64,000 nt of DNA from Sphingomonas sp. (lineage in GTDB: Bacteria; Pseudomonadota; Alphaproteobacteria; Sphingomonadales; Sphingomonadaceae). The position numbers were made by a program, and so were the translations under genes. Of the stretch, positions 49,613-59,479 are shown piece after piece. Within the stretch, counting starts at the first letter, position 1. Every line of letters begins with the position of its first letter. The stretch is from the NCBI GenBank assembly GCA_013816595.1, contig JACDEB010000002.1, forward strand, positions 1-64,000, read 5' to 3'. The notes below the pieces were generated by a model. That model saw nothing but the letters and a program-made list of their open reading frames with translations. It was not told the DNA's origin and ran no database searches.

Positions 49613-50250
49613 TTCGGTGGAGTCGCCTCCTTCGTCGGGGTGACATTCGTCATCGGCTGCGGCGGGACGATCCGGTCCATCACCCGGCCGATGAAGCGTC
49701 GCGCTTTCCACACCAGCCATAGCGACAGCAGGACCAGGATCGCGGCGATCAGCGCGGCGGCGATGGGATTGGCGATGGCCAGCGCGAGAAGGCCGCCGGT
49801 CGTCACGTCCTCGACGGTCGAGACGACGACGTTGCTGAACGGTTCGGGGCTGGCATTGACCAGGGTCCGCGCGCCCGCCTTGCCGGCATGGGCGAGGAAC
49901 GCCGCGCCGCCGCCGAGCAGGAAGCTTGCGACCTGCCATCCGGTGTCGCCGCTGTCGACGATCGCAAGGCTGAGCAGCGCCCCGCCGAGCGGCCGGATGA
50001 CGCTGTGAACCGCGTCCCAGGCGCTATCGACCCAGGCGATCTTGTCGGCGAAGAATTCGGCCAAAGTGCCGACGCCCGCGGCGCCGATCACCCACCAGCT
50101 GCCGATCACGTCGAGCTGGTGCAAATGGCCGGGCAAGGCGATCCAGCCGAAGTGCATCGCCAGACCGGTGACGAGGGTCACCAGATACAGCCGCCACCCG
50201 GCGAGCAGGCTGGTCGATGCGGCCAGCGCGATGAGTTCTGTGGCGCCCAT
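49609..50250 (-). CDS. DUF4126 family membrane protein
   Basis: ELIALAASTSLLAGWRLYLVTLVTGLAMHFGWIALP. Confidence 0.8.
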   Translation of the reverse strand: MGATELIALAASTSLLAGWRLYLVTLVTGLAMHFGWIALPGHLHQLDVIGSWWVIGAAGVGTLAEFFADKIAWVDSAWDAVHSVIRPLGGALLSLAIVDSGDTGWQVASFLLGGGAAFLAHAGKAGARTLVNASPEPFSNVVVSTVEDVTTGGLLALAIANPIAAALIAAILVLLSLWLVWKARRFIGRVMDRIVPPQPMTNVTPTKEATPPN

Positions 50251-50633
50251 CAGCCGCCGACCGCCTTTTGCCACTCATGGGTGTCGGTGAATTGCTCGAA
50301 ATGGGTGATCCGGTCGCCCTCAACGGTGGCGAGATGGGCGAAAGGGGTTTCCAGCGGGCCCGCGGCGGTCCGCCCGCGATAAAAGCCGAGTGCGATCGCG
50401 CGATTTTCGCCGACCGGGACGATCTCGTCCGGAACCGCGGTGAAATCCTGGACGTCGCGCCCGATTGGCCCGAAGACCTTTTCGGCGACTTCTCCAAGCC
50501 CGCGATAGGTGCCGCCGTAGGGACCGCCAGCCGCCTCGACCCAATGAGTATCGCCAATCAATCCGCCAAGCGCATCTCCGTCGCCAGCAGCGAAGGCGTC
50601 GTACAATTTCGAAAGTATCGCGCTTGCCGTCAT
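50250..50633 (-). CDS. SnoaL-like (NTF2 fold) protein
   Basis: ILSKLYDAFAAGDGDALGGLIGDTHWVEAAGGPYGGTYRG. Confidence 0.88.
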   Translation of the reverse strand: MTASAILSKLYDAFAAGDGDALGGLIGDTHWVEAAGGPYGGTYRGLGEVAEKVFGPIGRDVQDFTAVPDEIVPVGENRAIALGFYRGRTAAGPLETPFAHLATVEGDRITHFEQFTDTHEWQKAVGG

Positions 50634-50648
50634 CGGACAACTCCCTTG

Positions 50649-51827
50649 TTACAAGACCTCGAACAGGCCCGCCGCGCCCATGCCGCCGCCGACGCACATG
50701 GTGACGACGACGTATTTGACGCCGCGGCGCTTGCCTTCGATCAGTGCGTGGCCGGTCATTCGCGCGCCACTCATGCCGTACGGATGGCCGATCGAAATCG
50801 AGCCGCCGTTGACGTTGAGGCGGTCGTCGGGAATGCCGAGCTGCTCGGCGCTGTAGATGACCTGGACCGCAAACGCCTCGTTTAATTCCCACAGTCCGAT
50901 GTCATTGGCCTTGAGGTCGAACCGATCGAGCAGCTTGGTCACTGCAGCGACCGGTCCGATGCCCATTTCGTCGGGCTCGGTCCCGGCCACAGCCATGCCG
51001 ACGTAGCGGCCCATTGGTGTTAGCCCGCGCTTCTCCGCCACTTTGGCTTCCATTAGGATCGAGGCCGAGCTTCCGTCCGACAACTGGCTGGCGTTGCCTG
51101 CGGTGATGGAAGTTTCGGGGCCGAGGACGGGGATGAGCGCCGACAGCCCCTCGAGGGTGGTATCGGCGCGATTGCCTTCATCCTTGCTCAGCGTGATCTC
51201 GCGCTGCGAGACGTTGCCGGTTTCCTTGTCCTTGATCATCATCGTGGTGGTGACCGGCACAATCTCGTCATCGAAACGGCCAGCGGCCTGCGCCGCTGCG
51301 GTGCGTTGCTGCGAGCGCAATGCATATTCGTCCTGGCGTTCGCGGCTGATGCCGTAGCGGCGGGTGACCGTCTCTGCTGTCTGAAGCATCGGCATATAGA
51401 CATGCTTGTGCTTCGCCTGGAGCGCCGGATCCATGGCGATGCGCATCTCCGGCGTCTGGACCATCGAGACCGAATCCTGTCCGCCCGCGGCGACGATGTC
51501 CATGCGGTCGGTAATGATCTGCTTGGCGGCGGTGGCGATGGCCATCAGCCCGGACGAGCATTGGCGATCGATCGTCATTCCCGAAACGGTGACCGGGCAG
51601 CCGGCGCGGAGTGCGACCAGTCGGCCGATATTGCCGAATTGCGTCCCCTGGGTCAGCACCGCGCCCCACACGACATCCTCAATCTCGCCGGCTTCGATCC
51701 CGGCGCGCTCGATCGCGGGGGTCAGCGAAAAGGCACCCAAAGTCGCGCCCGGCGTGGCGTTGAAGGCGCCTTTGTAGGCGCGGCCAATCGGGGTTCGGGC
51801 GGTGGAAACAATGACTGCGTCGCGCAT
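50649..51827 (-). CDS. Acetyl-CoA acyltransferase (thiolase)
   Basis: [19 protein letters not shown], active Cys in [32 protein letters not shown]. Confidence 0.95.
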   Translation of the reverse strand: MRDAVIVSTARTPIGRAYKGAFNATPGATLGAFSLTPAIERAGIEAGEIEDVVWGAVLTQGTQFGNIGRLVALRAGCPVTVSGMTIDRQCSSGLMAIATAAKQIITDRMDIVAAGGQDSVSMVQTPEMRIAMDPALQAKHKHVYMPMLQTAETVTRRYGISRERQDEYALRSQQRTAAAQAAGRFDDEIVPVTTTMMIKDKETGNVSQREITLSKDEGNRADTTLEGLSALIPVLGPETSITAGNASQLSDGSSASILMEAKVAEKRGLTPMGRYVGMAVAGTEPDEMGIGPVAAVTKLLDRFDLKANDIGLWELNEAFAVQVIYSAEQLGIPDDRLNVNGGSISIGHPYGMSGARMTGHALIEGKRRGVKYVVVTMCVGGGMGAAGLFEVL

Positions 51828-51840
51828 TCGAAATACTCCC

Positions 51841-52296
51841 TCAAACGACCATCAGGCCAAGCCACAAAGCGGTCAAGGCGGGCTTGTCCTCGCCCTCGAT
51901 CTCAACCGTAACCCGGTGGCGCATCAAAACCCTTCCCGGCCCTTTCTCCGCGACCGAGTCAAGCGCGAAGCGCCCGCGGACCCGCTTTCCAGCACTCACC
52001 GGGGCGAGGAAGCGAACTTCCTCAAGCCCGTAGTTGATCGCCATCTTGAGGCTGTCGGGCAGCAGCATCGCCTCCGCCCCCATCCGCGACAGCAGCGACA
52101 GGGTCAGGAAACCGTGGGCGATGGTACCGCCAAATGGGGTCGCCGCAGCGGCAGCCGGATCGATGTGGATGAACTGGCGGTCTTCGGTCGCCTCGGCGAA
52201 AGCGTCGATCCGGTCCTGGCCGATTGCGATCCACGACGAAAAGCCAATTTCCTGACCGATCCGCGAGCGGATATCATCCAGTGTTGTAACCGGCAT
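51841..52296 (-). CDS. MaoC family dehydratase
   Basis: [42 protein letters not shown]. Confidence 0.93.
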   Translation of the reverse strand: MPVTTLDDIRSRIGQEIGFSSWIAIGQDRIDAFAEATEDRQFIHIDPAAAAATPFGGTIAHGFLTLSLLSRMGAEAMLLPDSLKMAINYGLEEVRFLAPVSAGKRVRGRFALDSVAEKGPGRVLMRHRVTVEIEGEDKPALTALWLGLMVV

Positions 52297-53441
52297 CAGG
52301 CTTTGGTCTTGCGCTTTTTGACCGCTGCGGCCGTTGCGGCGGCGGGGGTGGCATAGGGCATGACCATGGTCCCGTCGGGGGCCGCGGTGAAGGTTGTCTG
52401 GGTCGGGTAGGCCAGATCGATGCCGTTCTTCGCGAACAAAGTCACAAGCCCGAGGCAGATGTCGGAGCGGTGCTTGGCGAGCGTGTCGAAATCGATCGAG
52501 CGATCATCATAGACCAGTTCATATTCGATCCCGCTCGCGCCGAGCGCCTTGATGCAGCAACGCACCATCCGGCAGCTGCTGACCGCTTTGACCGAATCCT
52601 CGGCGATGTTGGGCATCAGCGCGAGCTTTTCGGGTGGTGTGTGATGGACGATCGCGAACGTCAGCCAGGTCCGCCGGGCGCGAGCGCTGGCGAGATTGTG
52701 GATCTGAAGGTCGAGCAAATTCTTGTTCGACATGATCACCTGCTCGCCGCCCTGGGCGCGGACGCGCGTGGTCTTGAGGCCGATCTGCTCGACAGTTCCG
52801 GTGGTGTCGCCGAAGCGGATCGTGTCGCCACGCCGGAACGGCCGGTCGAAAACAATGCTCAGCGCCGCGAACAGGTCCGAAAAAATGCCCTGGGCGGCAA
52901 GACCGATGGCAATGCCGCCAATGCCCAGCCCCGCGACAAGGGTGGTGACGTTGACCCCGAGATTGTCGAGGATGAAGATGGCGGCAAGCGCGAATGCAGT
53001 GACGCTGACCAGGACCCGGACGATCGACATTGCATTGCCAAGCGTGGTCTCGCCGGGTTCGTCGCCGACCCGGTGGCGCAAGCTGCCCATCACCAGTTCG
53101 CGCACCCACACCGCCATCTGGATCGCGAAGGCGATGATGAAGATGATGTTGACCGCGCGGTCGATCTGGCTGGGAATTGCGGCGTAGCTGGCGACGATCT
53201 CGAGCGCGGCGGCGACCATGAAGATGATCCCGGTCTTGGCCAAAACCGCGCCGATAATGCCCTTCCAGTTGACGCAATTGGGATGCCGCTCGGCGATTTT
53301 CTCGCCGACCATGCGCAGGATCAGCATGAGCGCGACAATTGCCGCCGCGACCAGGCCGCCAAGGATCAGCGCGCCGCGATTGTCGGCCAGCCATTCGATC
53401 AGGCTGCGGGTGTTTTGGAGGGGGTCGATGCTGGCCTTCAC
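52296..53441 (-). CDS. MscS family mechanosensitive channel
   Basis: ALGIGGIAIGLAAQGIFSDLFAALSIVFDRPFRRGDTIRFGDTTGTVEQIGLKTTRVR-type MscS core. Confidence 0.93.
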   Translation of the reverse strand: MKASIDPLQNTRSLIEWLADNRGALILGGLVAAAIVALMLILRMVGEKIAERHPNCVNWKGIIGAVLAKTGIIFMVAAALEIVASYAAIPSQIDRAVNIIFIIAFAIQMAVWVRELVMGSLRHRVGDEPGETTLGNAMSIVRVLVSVTAFALAAIFILDNLGVNVTTLVAGLGIGGIAIGLAAQGIFSDLFAALSIVFDRPFRRGDTIRFGDTTGTVEQIGLKTTRVRAQGGEQVIMSNKNLLDLQIHNLASARARRTWLTFAIVHHTPPEKLALMPNIAEDSVKAVSSCRMVRCCIKALGASGIEYELVYDDRSIDFDTLAKHRSDICLGLVTLFAKNGIDLAYPTQTTFTAAPDGTMVMPYATPAAATAAAVKKRKTKA

Positions 53442-53478
53442 TTCGCCCTAGTGGCGTTCGGCGGCGGCCGGATCAACC

Positions 53479-54486
53479 CTAAGCGGCGGCTTTCGAGCGC
53501 CGCTGGCGCGGCTTGGAGGATAGGAATTCAAGCAATGCGACCTCGCTCGACGATAGCCGCTTCCTGGCCCGCGGACGATCCATTCCGTCCAGCGGGTCGC
53601 GCGCGCTGGCAGCGATCGCCTCGACCAGACCGGGGTGGACATAGGCCTTGCGGCTGACGGCAACGGTATTGCCGAGCGCCTCTGCCACCGGTTCTATCAT
53701 TGTCTTGACCGTGATCCGGGCGTCATCTCTTTTCTTGAGCAATTCGTCGAGCGCGATGACGCTGGCGCCCCAGGTGCGGAAATGCTTGGCGGTGAAGTCG
53801 CCGCCGGTCTTTTCCTTGATGTAGGCATTGACGTCGCTCGAGGAGACCGGCCGCGGTTCTCCATCGCCGTCGATATATTGAAACAGCATCTGGCCCGGCA
53901 ATTCCTGGCAGCGACTGATGACCCGCTTCAAATGCCCGTCGGTCAGCGATAGTTCGTGGGTGACGCCGTGCTTGCCGGTGAAGCGCATCACCAGCTTGCT
54001 TCCCCGCCGCCGCAAGTGACGCGTTCGAAGCGTGGTCGCTCCGAAGCTTTTGTTCGACTGGGCATATTGCTCACTACCGACCCGGATATGCTCGGTGTCG
54101 AGCAAGCGGATGATTGCGGCGAGCACGGTATCGCGCTCGATCTTGCGCCGCTTGAGGTCCTGTTCGACGTGGCGGCGGAGCTTGGGCAGGACCTTGCCGA
54201 ATTCCTTGAGCCCGTCGAATTTGGAAGCGGACCTCTTGGCGGTGAAATCGGGGTGGTAGCGATATTGCTTACGCCCGCGAGCATCGATCCCGGTCGCCTG
54301 CATATGACCCTCGGGGCCGGTGCAGAACCAGGCGTCGGTGTATGCCGGGGGAAGGCCGATGGCATTGAGCCGGTCGATTTCGTCGCGGTCGGTGATCCGT
54401 TTGCCCGCGGGGTCGAAATAGGCCCAGGCCTTGCCCTTGCGCTCGCGGGTGATCCCCTGTTCGCTGTCACTGCTGTGTCGCATCAC
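53479..54486 (-). CDS. DNA topoisomerase IB
   Basis: WFCTGPEGHMQATGIDARGRKQYRYHPDF, FRTWGASVIALDEL, C-terminal RKAYVHPGLVEAI. Confidence 0.94.
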   Translation of the reverse strand: MMRHSSDSEQGITRERKGKAWAYFDPAGKRITDRDEIDRLNAIGLPPAYTDAWFCTGPEGHMQATGIDARGRKQYRYHPDFTAKRSASKFDGLKEFGKVLPKLRRHVEQDLKRRKIERDTVLAAIIRLLDTEHIRVGSEQYAQSNKSFGATTLRTRHLRRRGSKLVMRFTGKHGVTHELSLTDGHLKRVISRCQELPGQMLFQYIDGDGEPRPVSSSDVNAYIKEKTGGDFTAKHFRTWGASVIALDELLKKRDDARITVKTMIEPVAEALGNTVAVSRKAYVHPGLVEAIAASARDPLDGMDRPRARKRLSSSEVALLEFLSSKPRQRRSKAAA

Positions 54487-54568
54487 AATCTCTTCGCTTT
54501 GGGAACCATCGGTCAGATAAGAGACTTTGGTCCCGCAAGTTCCCTAACCGAGACAAAGGACCGTATTC

Positions 54569-55111
54569 GTGCCGTCAATCCGCGATTCTAGAATCCTCAT
54601 CGTCGCCACCGACCGGTTCGAAGAATCGGAACTGTTCGGACCGCTGGAAATCCTCGCCGGCAAGGGCGCACAGGCCAAGCTCGCGTCGCTCTCGCTCAAT
54701 CCCATCCAGGCGACGGTGCACGACGATCCGGGCAAGGTGATCCGGCCCGATCTACTGATCGCCGATGCCAAAGTTGAGGATTTTGATGCGCTGATCTTGC
54801 CCGGCGGAGTCGGCAATCCCGACACATTGCGCACCGACAAAGCGACGATCGCACTGATCCGGGCGTTCGCCGAGGCAGGAAAGCCGATCGGTGCCATCTG
54901 TCACGGACCGTGGCTGCTGGTCGAAGCCGGCCTGCTGCGCGGTCAACGGGCGACTAGCTGGCCCTCGATCCACACCGACCTCAGAAACGCCGGAGCGGTG
55001 GTGGTCAATGAGGCGGCTGTGACCTCCGGAAATATCGTCACCAGCCGAAATCCCGACGACTTTCCCGCCTTCACCGAAGCGCTGATTAAATGCGTCGAAG
55101 CGCAGGCCTAA
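54569..55111 (+). CDS. DJ-1/PfpI family protein
   Basis: DALILPGGVGNPDTLR, nucleophile elbow IGAICHGPWLLVEAGLLRGQRATSWPSI; GTG start. Confidence 0.94.
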   Translation: MPSIRDSRILIVATDRFEESELFGPLEILAGKGAQAKLASLSLNPIQATVHDDPGKVIRPDLLIADAKVEDFDALILPGGVGNPDTLRTDKATIALIRAFAEAGKPIGAICHGPWLLVEAGLLRGQRATSWPSIHTDLRNAGAVVVNEAAVTSGNIVTSRNPDDFPAFTEALIKCVEAQA

Positions 55112-55145
55112 CCTTCCGGCAAGGTTTTGCTGATAATCGGGAGGC

Positions 55146-55624
55146 ATGAGACAGAAGCGCAAAGCCCGGGCTGAAACCTTCATCGAGGCGGTCGCCGCCG
55201 CGGCCCTGGCTGCGGCACTCGGCTATTCGGTGACGTCGCTGATGGGCGGCATTTATTATTTGCCGCTGGTGCCGGGAATGGCGGTTGCTGCAATTGCGTT
55301 CACCGCAACTCGGACCGCGCTTGGAAAGATCGGTTCGATCGCGGCTCGCGCGAAGCGGCCGAGAAGGAGTTTCCGGCGCTGTCGTTCGCGGATTTTGCAG
55401 ATGTCGGAGATCCGGTCGGTTCGCTGCCGGTGTCCTGTTCGGCCGGGGATGAAGGACCGCCGCTGCTCGACGATGCGCTCGGCCTTCCAAGTTCCGATTC
55501 GCGGATCGTCCAGATGTTCGGCCCGCCGCGGCCCGGCGCTGGCGCGATCTTCGCAAGTGCCGAACACGACGATTCGGCGGCGATGTTCGAATCGCTCGAG
55601 GAGCTTCGCCGGAGCCTGCGCTGA
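55146..55624 (+). pseudogene. Membrane-anchored hypothetical protein with a 1-nt frameshift near 55350
   Basis: MRQKRKARAETFIEAVAAAALAAALGYSVTSLMGGIYYLPLVPGMAVAAIAFTATRTALGKIGSIAAR then frame change to EAAEKEFPALSFADFADVGDPVGSLPVS...ESLEELRRSLR*. Confidence 0.6.
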
Positions 55625-55957
55625 TTACTCCTCAATGGTCAGCGCTTCGATCCTGACTTCGATCGCGCCGTCGGCCTCGGTAACCGGAGTACCGGCGATT
55701 TCGATGTCGGCGACGATTAAGCCCGGAATCGCGAATTCGGCATCGGCCAGGCCATCGCATAGCGACTGTGCGGCAAAAGCTGCATCGGGACCGGCAAGGC
55801 GAATTCCGATCTCGTGCCGTTCACCGCTCAGGGTTAGCGACTGCCAGTCGATCGACTGGATCGAGGTCAGCAATGCCTGGTCGCGCGGAACGTTCGATCT
55901 AACCACCAGCGCCCGATACAGCGCCGCCGCGGCTGGTGACATCGGAACCCGCATCAT
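55625..55957 (-). CDS. Hypothetical protein
   Basis: 110 aa ORF overlapping the upstream HTH-like gene by 4 nt (ATGA). Confidence 0.6.
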   Translation of the reverse strand: MMRVPMSPAAAALYRALVVRSNVPRDQALLTSIQSIDWQSLTLSGERHEIGIRLAGPDAAFAAQSLCDGLADAEFAIPGLIVADIEIAGTPVTEADGAIEVRIEALTIEE

Positions 55958-56172
55958 TGGGTCGATTCCAGATATGCGATGACCCGGGCGACTGTCACCG
56001 GACGGGGATCGCGGCCATTGCGCAGATCGAATACGAACCGCGGATCGCCGAGTGCGTCTCGTCCAAATCGGGTTGGTGCTACATCACTATGGCGCAGAAA
56101 TTTCTCGACCTCTCTCAACAGATACACATTAACTTCCTTGGTCTTGCGACTCGGCTGCCCATTTATTCCCAA
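55954..56172 (-). CDS. Small HTH-like DNA-binding protein
   Basis: VEKFLRHSDVAPTRFGRDALGDPRFVFDLRNGRDPRPVTVARVIAYLE. Confidence 0.6.
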   Translation of the reverse strand: MGINGQPSRKTKEVNVYLLREVEKFLRHSDVAPTRFGRDALGDPRFVFDLRNGRDPRPVTVARVIAYLESTQ

Positions 56173-56219
56173 CGCAATTCCTACTTGTCTAGGCGTTTAC
56201 CTATAACTATGACGAAACC

Positions 56220-56867
56220 ATGCTGAATAACCCTCAAAAACTGATCGAGCAGCTATGTCTTCAGCGGGGCGAGGATTTCGCTGGACTGTCGCGGATGCTC
56301 GGCCGCAATCCGGCCTATATCCAGCAGTTCGTCCGGCGCGGCGTTCCCCGACGTTTGAAGGAGGAGGAACGGCGCAAACTGGCGCGCTATTTCGGGATCT
56401 CCGAAGCGCTCCTCGGGGGACCGCCGGACGATGCCAAGAAGCTTGGCGGACTGCTCAGTGTGCACCGCCATCCGGTGCGTGTTTCGGCCGGTCCGGGGAC
56501 GGTCGTGTTTGAAGAACTTGGTAAACCCTATTTCGCGTTCGACGAGCGCTGGCTGAAGGCGCTGACCGCGACTCCGGCAACACAATTGTCGATTGTCCGG
56601 GTCGAAGGAGATTCGATGGCGCCGACGCTCAATGCCGGCGACGATATCCTGGTCGATCTGGGCGACTGCATGGAGCGTCTCCGCGACGGCATCTATGTAC
56701 TTCGGACCGACGATCGCGTGGTCGTCAAACGCCTCGCGCTCAACCCGATCGGCAAACGGCTGACCGTCCAATCCGACAATCCGGCTTATTCCGACTGGCC
56801 CGATTGCGGACTGGATGAAATAAACTGCATCGGTCGGGTGATCTGGTCGGGACGGCGTTTGGTCTAG
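56220..56867 (+). CDS. S24-family (LexA/CI-like) HTH regulator
   Basis: FAGLSRMLGRNPAYIQQFVRRGVPRRLKEEERRKLARYFGI; Ser in VRVEGDSMAPTLNAGDDILVD; Lys in DDRVVVKRLAL. Confidence 0.85.
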   Translation: MLNNPQKLIEQLCLQRGEDFAGLSRMLGRNPAYIQQFVRRGVPRRLKEEERRKLARYFGISEALLGGPPDDAKKLGGLLSVHRHPVRVSAGPGTVVFEELGKPYFAFDERWLKALTATPATQLSIVRVEGDSMAPTLNAGDDILVDLGDCMERLRDGIYVLRTDDRVVVKRLALNPIGKRLTVQSDNPAYSDWPDCGLDEINCIGRVIWSGRRLV

Positions 56868-57037
56868 CTTCGGCGGCGGCGGTCAATCAGCCACAAGGCA
56901 GTCGCAAGGGCCGCGCCGAGCGCGGTTCCAACGGTCACTCCAAGCACCGGATTGCCAATTGCCAGTCCGATGATGAAGCCGACCAGGATGAACAGCGTAA
57001 GGAAGCAGCCGCCAGCAATTGGGTTGGGTTGGGTCAT
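56864..57037 (-). CDS. 57-aa two-TM small membrane protein
   Basis: MTQPNPIAGGCFLTLFILVGFIIGLAIGNPVLGVTVGTALGAALATALWLIDRRRRS; below the ORF-track cutoff. Confidence 0.65.
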   Translation of the reverse strand: MTQPNPIAGGCFLTLFILVGFIIGLAIGNPVLGVTVGTALGAALATALWLIDRRRRS

Positions 57038-57156
57038 GGCCGCCCACTGCCAGACGCGGCCGAACGAAGCCAGTGGGTTCGCAGCGACATGGTCAACAAG
57101 TCGTTGACCGGATTTGTCCGCAGTGTGGAAACGGGGCCGGGACTATAGGCCTGGCG

Positions 57157-57366
57157 ATGGAGACGCCGTTCATTCATGGCCGCTCGGCCCTGGCCGATGC
57201 CGCCGACCTGCTCGAGCGGTATGGCGACGATGCCGGGCTGGAAGCGGCGGTTCGCGCCGAGCAGAGCCGCGACGCCGGCAATGTCGTGCGCTTCTGCCAC
57301 TGGCGCCAGATCGAGCGCGTGGTCGCGACGCTCGGCTGCGACGAAGTGCTCGGTACGATCCACTAA
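57157..57366 (+). CDS. 69-aa hypothetical protein
   Basis: METPFIHGRSALADAADLLERYGDDAGLEAAVRAEQSRDAGNVVRFCHWRQIERVVATLGCDEVLGTIH. Confidence 0.65.
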   Translation: METPFIHGRSALADAADLLERYGDDAGLEAAVRAEQSRDAGNVVRFCHWRQIERVVATLGCDEVLGTIH

Positions 57367-57445
57367 TTCCTTGATTCCAAGGCATATCGGTCCAGCGGAC
57401 AGGATTGCCACCCCGGCTCATTGATACTGGCGCTGTTCAGGTGGC

Positions 57446-59476
57446 GTGGCTAGGCTGGGCGACGTGAACATTGGGCGGGGATTGAAGAGCAGGGCGGCGC
57501 GGCTGCTATGCGCGGCGGCGATTGGCTTGGCATGGGGATCCGCCAGCCTGGCTCAGCAGTCCGCGCCTTTGCCCGGCAACGATCCGATTGCCGATCCAGC
57601 CGAACTCGACCCGTCTGCACCACTCGACCCGCTACCCGATCTTGGCGTCGACTGGCCCGATGTCACTACGCCCGATCAGGGCGAAGCCGCGGCTCCAGTC
57701 GCTTCCAATGCGCAAACCAAGGTCGAGGATTCGATCGGCGAACGGCGCTACACCTTCACCGTCGAAGGCCTGGCCGGGATTGGCGACAGCGAGGAATTGC
57801 TGGCGTCTTTTCGCAAGCAGTCCGCGCTCGAGGCAGGACGCAAGAAACCCGGCAACGTCGCCCAGATCAGCCGCCGCTCGCAGGGCGATGCCGACCTCCT
57901 CGCTGAAATCCTCCGCAGCCAGGGCTATTATGATGCAATGGTCGATCCCCGGATCGAAGGCTCGGGTGACGCGCTCCGGGTGGTCCTGGCCGCGGAAGCC
58001 GGCGAGCAATATCATTTCACCTCGGTCGAGCTTCCCGGTCTCGACGCCGCAGGGCCGGAGGACGCGCCCAAATTGCGCGCGGCGTTCGCGATCAAGCCCG
58101 GCGACCCGGTCATCGCCCAAGAGGTCATTACCGGGGGCGCCGAGCTCAAGCGCAAGCTGGGCGAAGAAGGCTTCGCCGGGGCCATTATTGGCGATCAGGA
58201 CATCGTCATCAATCATCAGACCCGGCTCGCCACCCTGGTGCTGCCGGTCGATCCGGGTCCGGTCGCGCAGTTTGGCGCCATCACCGTCAGCGGAACGCCG
58301 CCGTTCAGCGCCCGCCATGTCGGTCTGATCGCTCGGTTCAAGGCCGGCGACCAATATCGCCGCTCGCGGATCGACGATTTGCGCCGGGCACTGATCGCAA
58401 CCGGGCTGGTGTCCAACGCCACCGTTTCGACCGTTCCCGTCGATGGCGGAAAGATAGTCGATGTTCTAGTCAAGCTGGAACCTGCGCCGTCGCACACCAT
58501 CGCTGGCGAATTGGGGTACGGCACTGGCCAGGGGGTCAGGGTCGAAGGCAGCTGGACCGACCGCAATTTCTTCAATCCGGAAGGGGCGCTGACCGTTCGC
58601 GGAGTGCTTGGGACCTCGGAGCAATTGGCCGCCGTTCAGCTTCGCCGGAGCAATTTTCTGCAGCGCGATCAGACCCTCAATCTCCAGCTCCTGGCGAGCC
58701 ATCAGAAATTCGATGCCTATGAGGCGAAAACTGCCAAGATCGGCGGCAATATCGAGCGCCAGAGCAATTTCATCTGGCACAAGAAATGGACCTGGAATGT
58801 CGGCGCCGAAGTGCTCGCGACCGACGAGCGCGGCGCCTTCAACACCTCGGGGATCAAGGACACACGAACCTTTCTGATCGCGGCGCTGCCCTCCGGCATC
58901 GGCTATGACGGCAGCGACAGCCTGCTCGATCCGACCCGCGGCTTTCGGCTCAGCGGCTGGCTCAGTCCGGAAATCTCGGCCCATGGCGCGCAATTCACTT
59001 ATGCCCGCGCCCAATTCGATACCAGCGCCTATCGCCCGGTGTCCGACCGGGTCGTGGTCGCCGGCCGGGTCCGGCTTGGCACGATCATCGGTGCCGGGGT
59101 TTACGACATCGCGCCGTCGCGCCGATTCTATTCCGGCGGCGGCGGGTCGGTGCGCGGCTATGGCTATCAGCGGCTTGGTCCAAAGGATGTCGATGGCGAT
59201 CCCACGGGCGGTCGCGGCCTCGCCGAATTCTCGCTCGAAGCCCGCATCCGCCTCCAACGCTTCGGCGGAAATTTCGGAATTGTGCCGTTCATCGACGCTG
59301 GATCGCTCAGCACCGCAACCCTGCCGCGGATCAAGGACCTGCGTTACGCCGTCGGCCTCGGCCTGCGCTATTATTCGAGCTTTGGGCCGATCCGCATCGA
59401 TGTCGGCGTCCCGCTCAACCGCGAAAAGGGCGACGGCCCGGTCGCGGTTTCGGTCTCGCTCGGCCAGGCGTTCTAG
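57446..59476 (+). CDS. tamA: TamA-like outer-membrane assembly factor (POTRA + Omp85 barrel)
   Basis: Signal peptide, POTRA-like N-terminal region, C-terminal FYSGGGGSVRGYGYQRLGPKD and SFGPIRIDVGVPLNREKGDGPVAVSVSLGQAF. Confidence 0.9.
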   Translation: MARLGDVNIGRGLKSRAARLLCAAAIGLAWGSASLAQQSAPLPGNDPIADPAELDPSAPLDPLPDLGVDWPDVTTPDQGEAAAPVASNAQTKVEDSIGERRYTFTVEGLAGIGDSEELLASFRKQSALEAGRKKPGNVAQISRRSQGDADLLAEILRSQGYYDAMVDPRIEGSGDALRVVLAAEAGEQYHFTSVELPGLDAAGPEDAPKLRAAFAIKPGDPVIAQEVITGGAELKRKLGEEGFAGAIIGDQDIVINHQTRLATLVLPVDPGPVAQFGAITVSGTPPFSARHVGLIARFKAGDQYRRSRIDDLRRALIATGLVSNATVSTVPVDGGKIVDVLVKLEPAPSHTIAGELGYGTGQGVRVEGSWTDRNFFNPEGALTVRGVLGTSEQLAAVQLRRSNFLQRDQTLNLQLLASHQKFDAYEAKTAKIGGNIERQSNFIWHKKWTWNVGAEVLATDERGAFNTSGIKDTRTFLIAALPSGIGYDGSDSLLDPTRGFRLSGWLSPEISAHGAQFTYARAQFDTSAYRPVSDRVVVAGRVRLGTIIGAGVYDIAPSRRFYSGGGGSVRGYGYQRLGPKDVDGDPTGGRGLAEFSLEARIRLQRFGGNFGIVPFIDAGSLSTATLPRIKDLRYAVGLGLRYYSSFGPIRIDVGVPLNREKGDGPVAVSVSLGQAF

Positions 59477-59479
59477 GCG

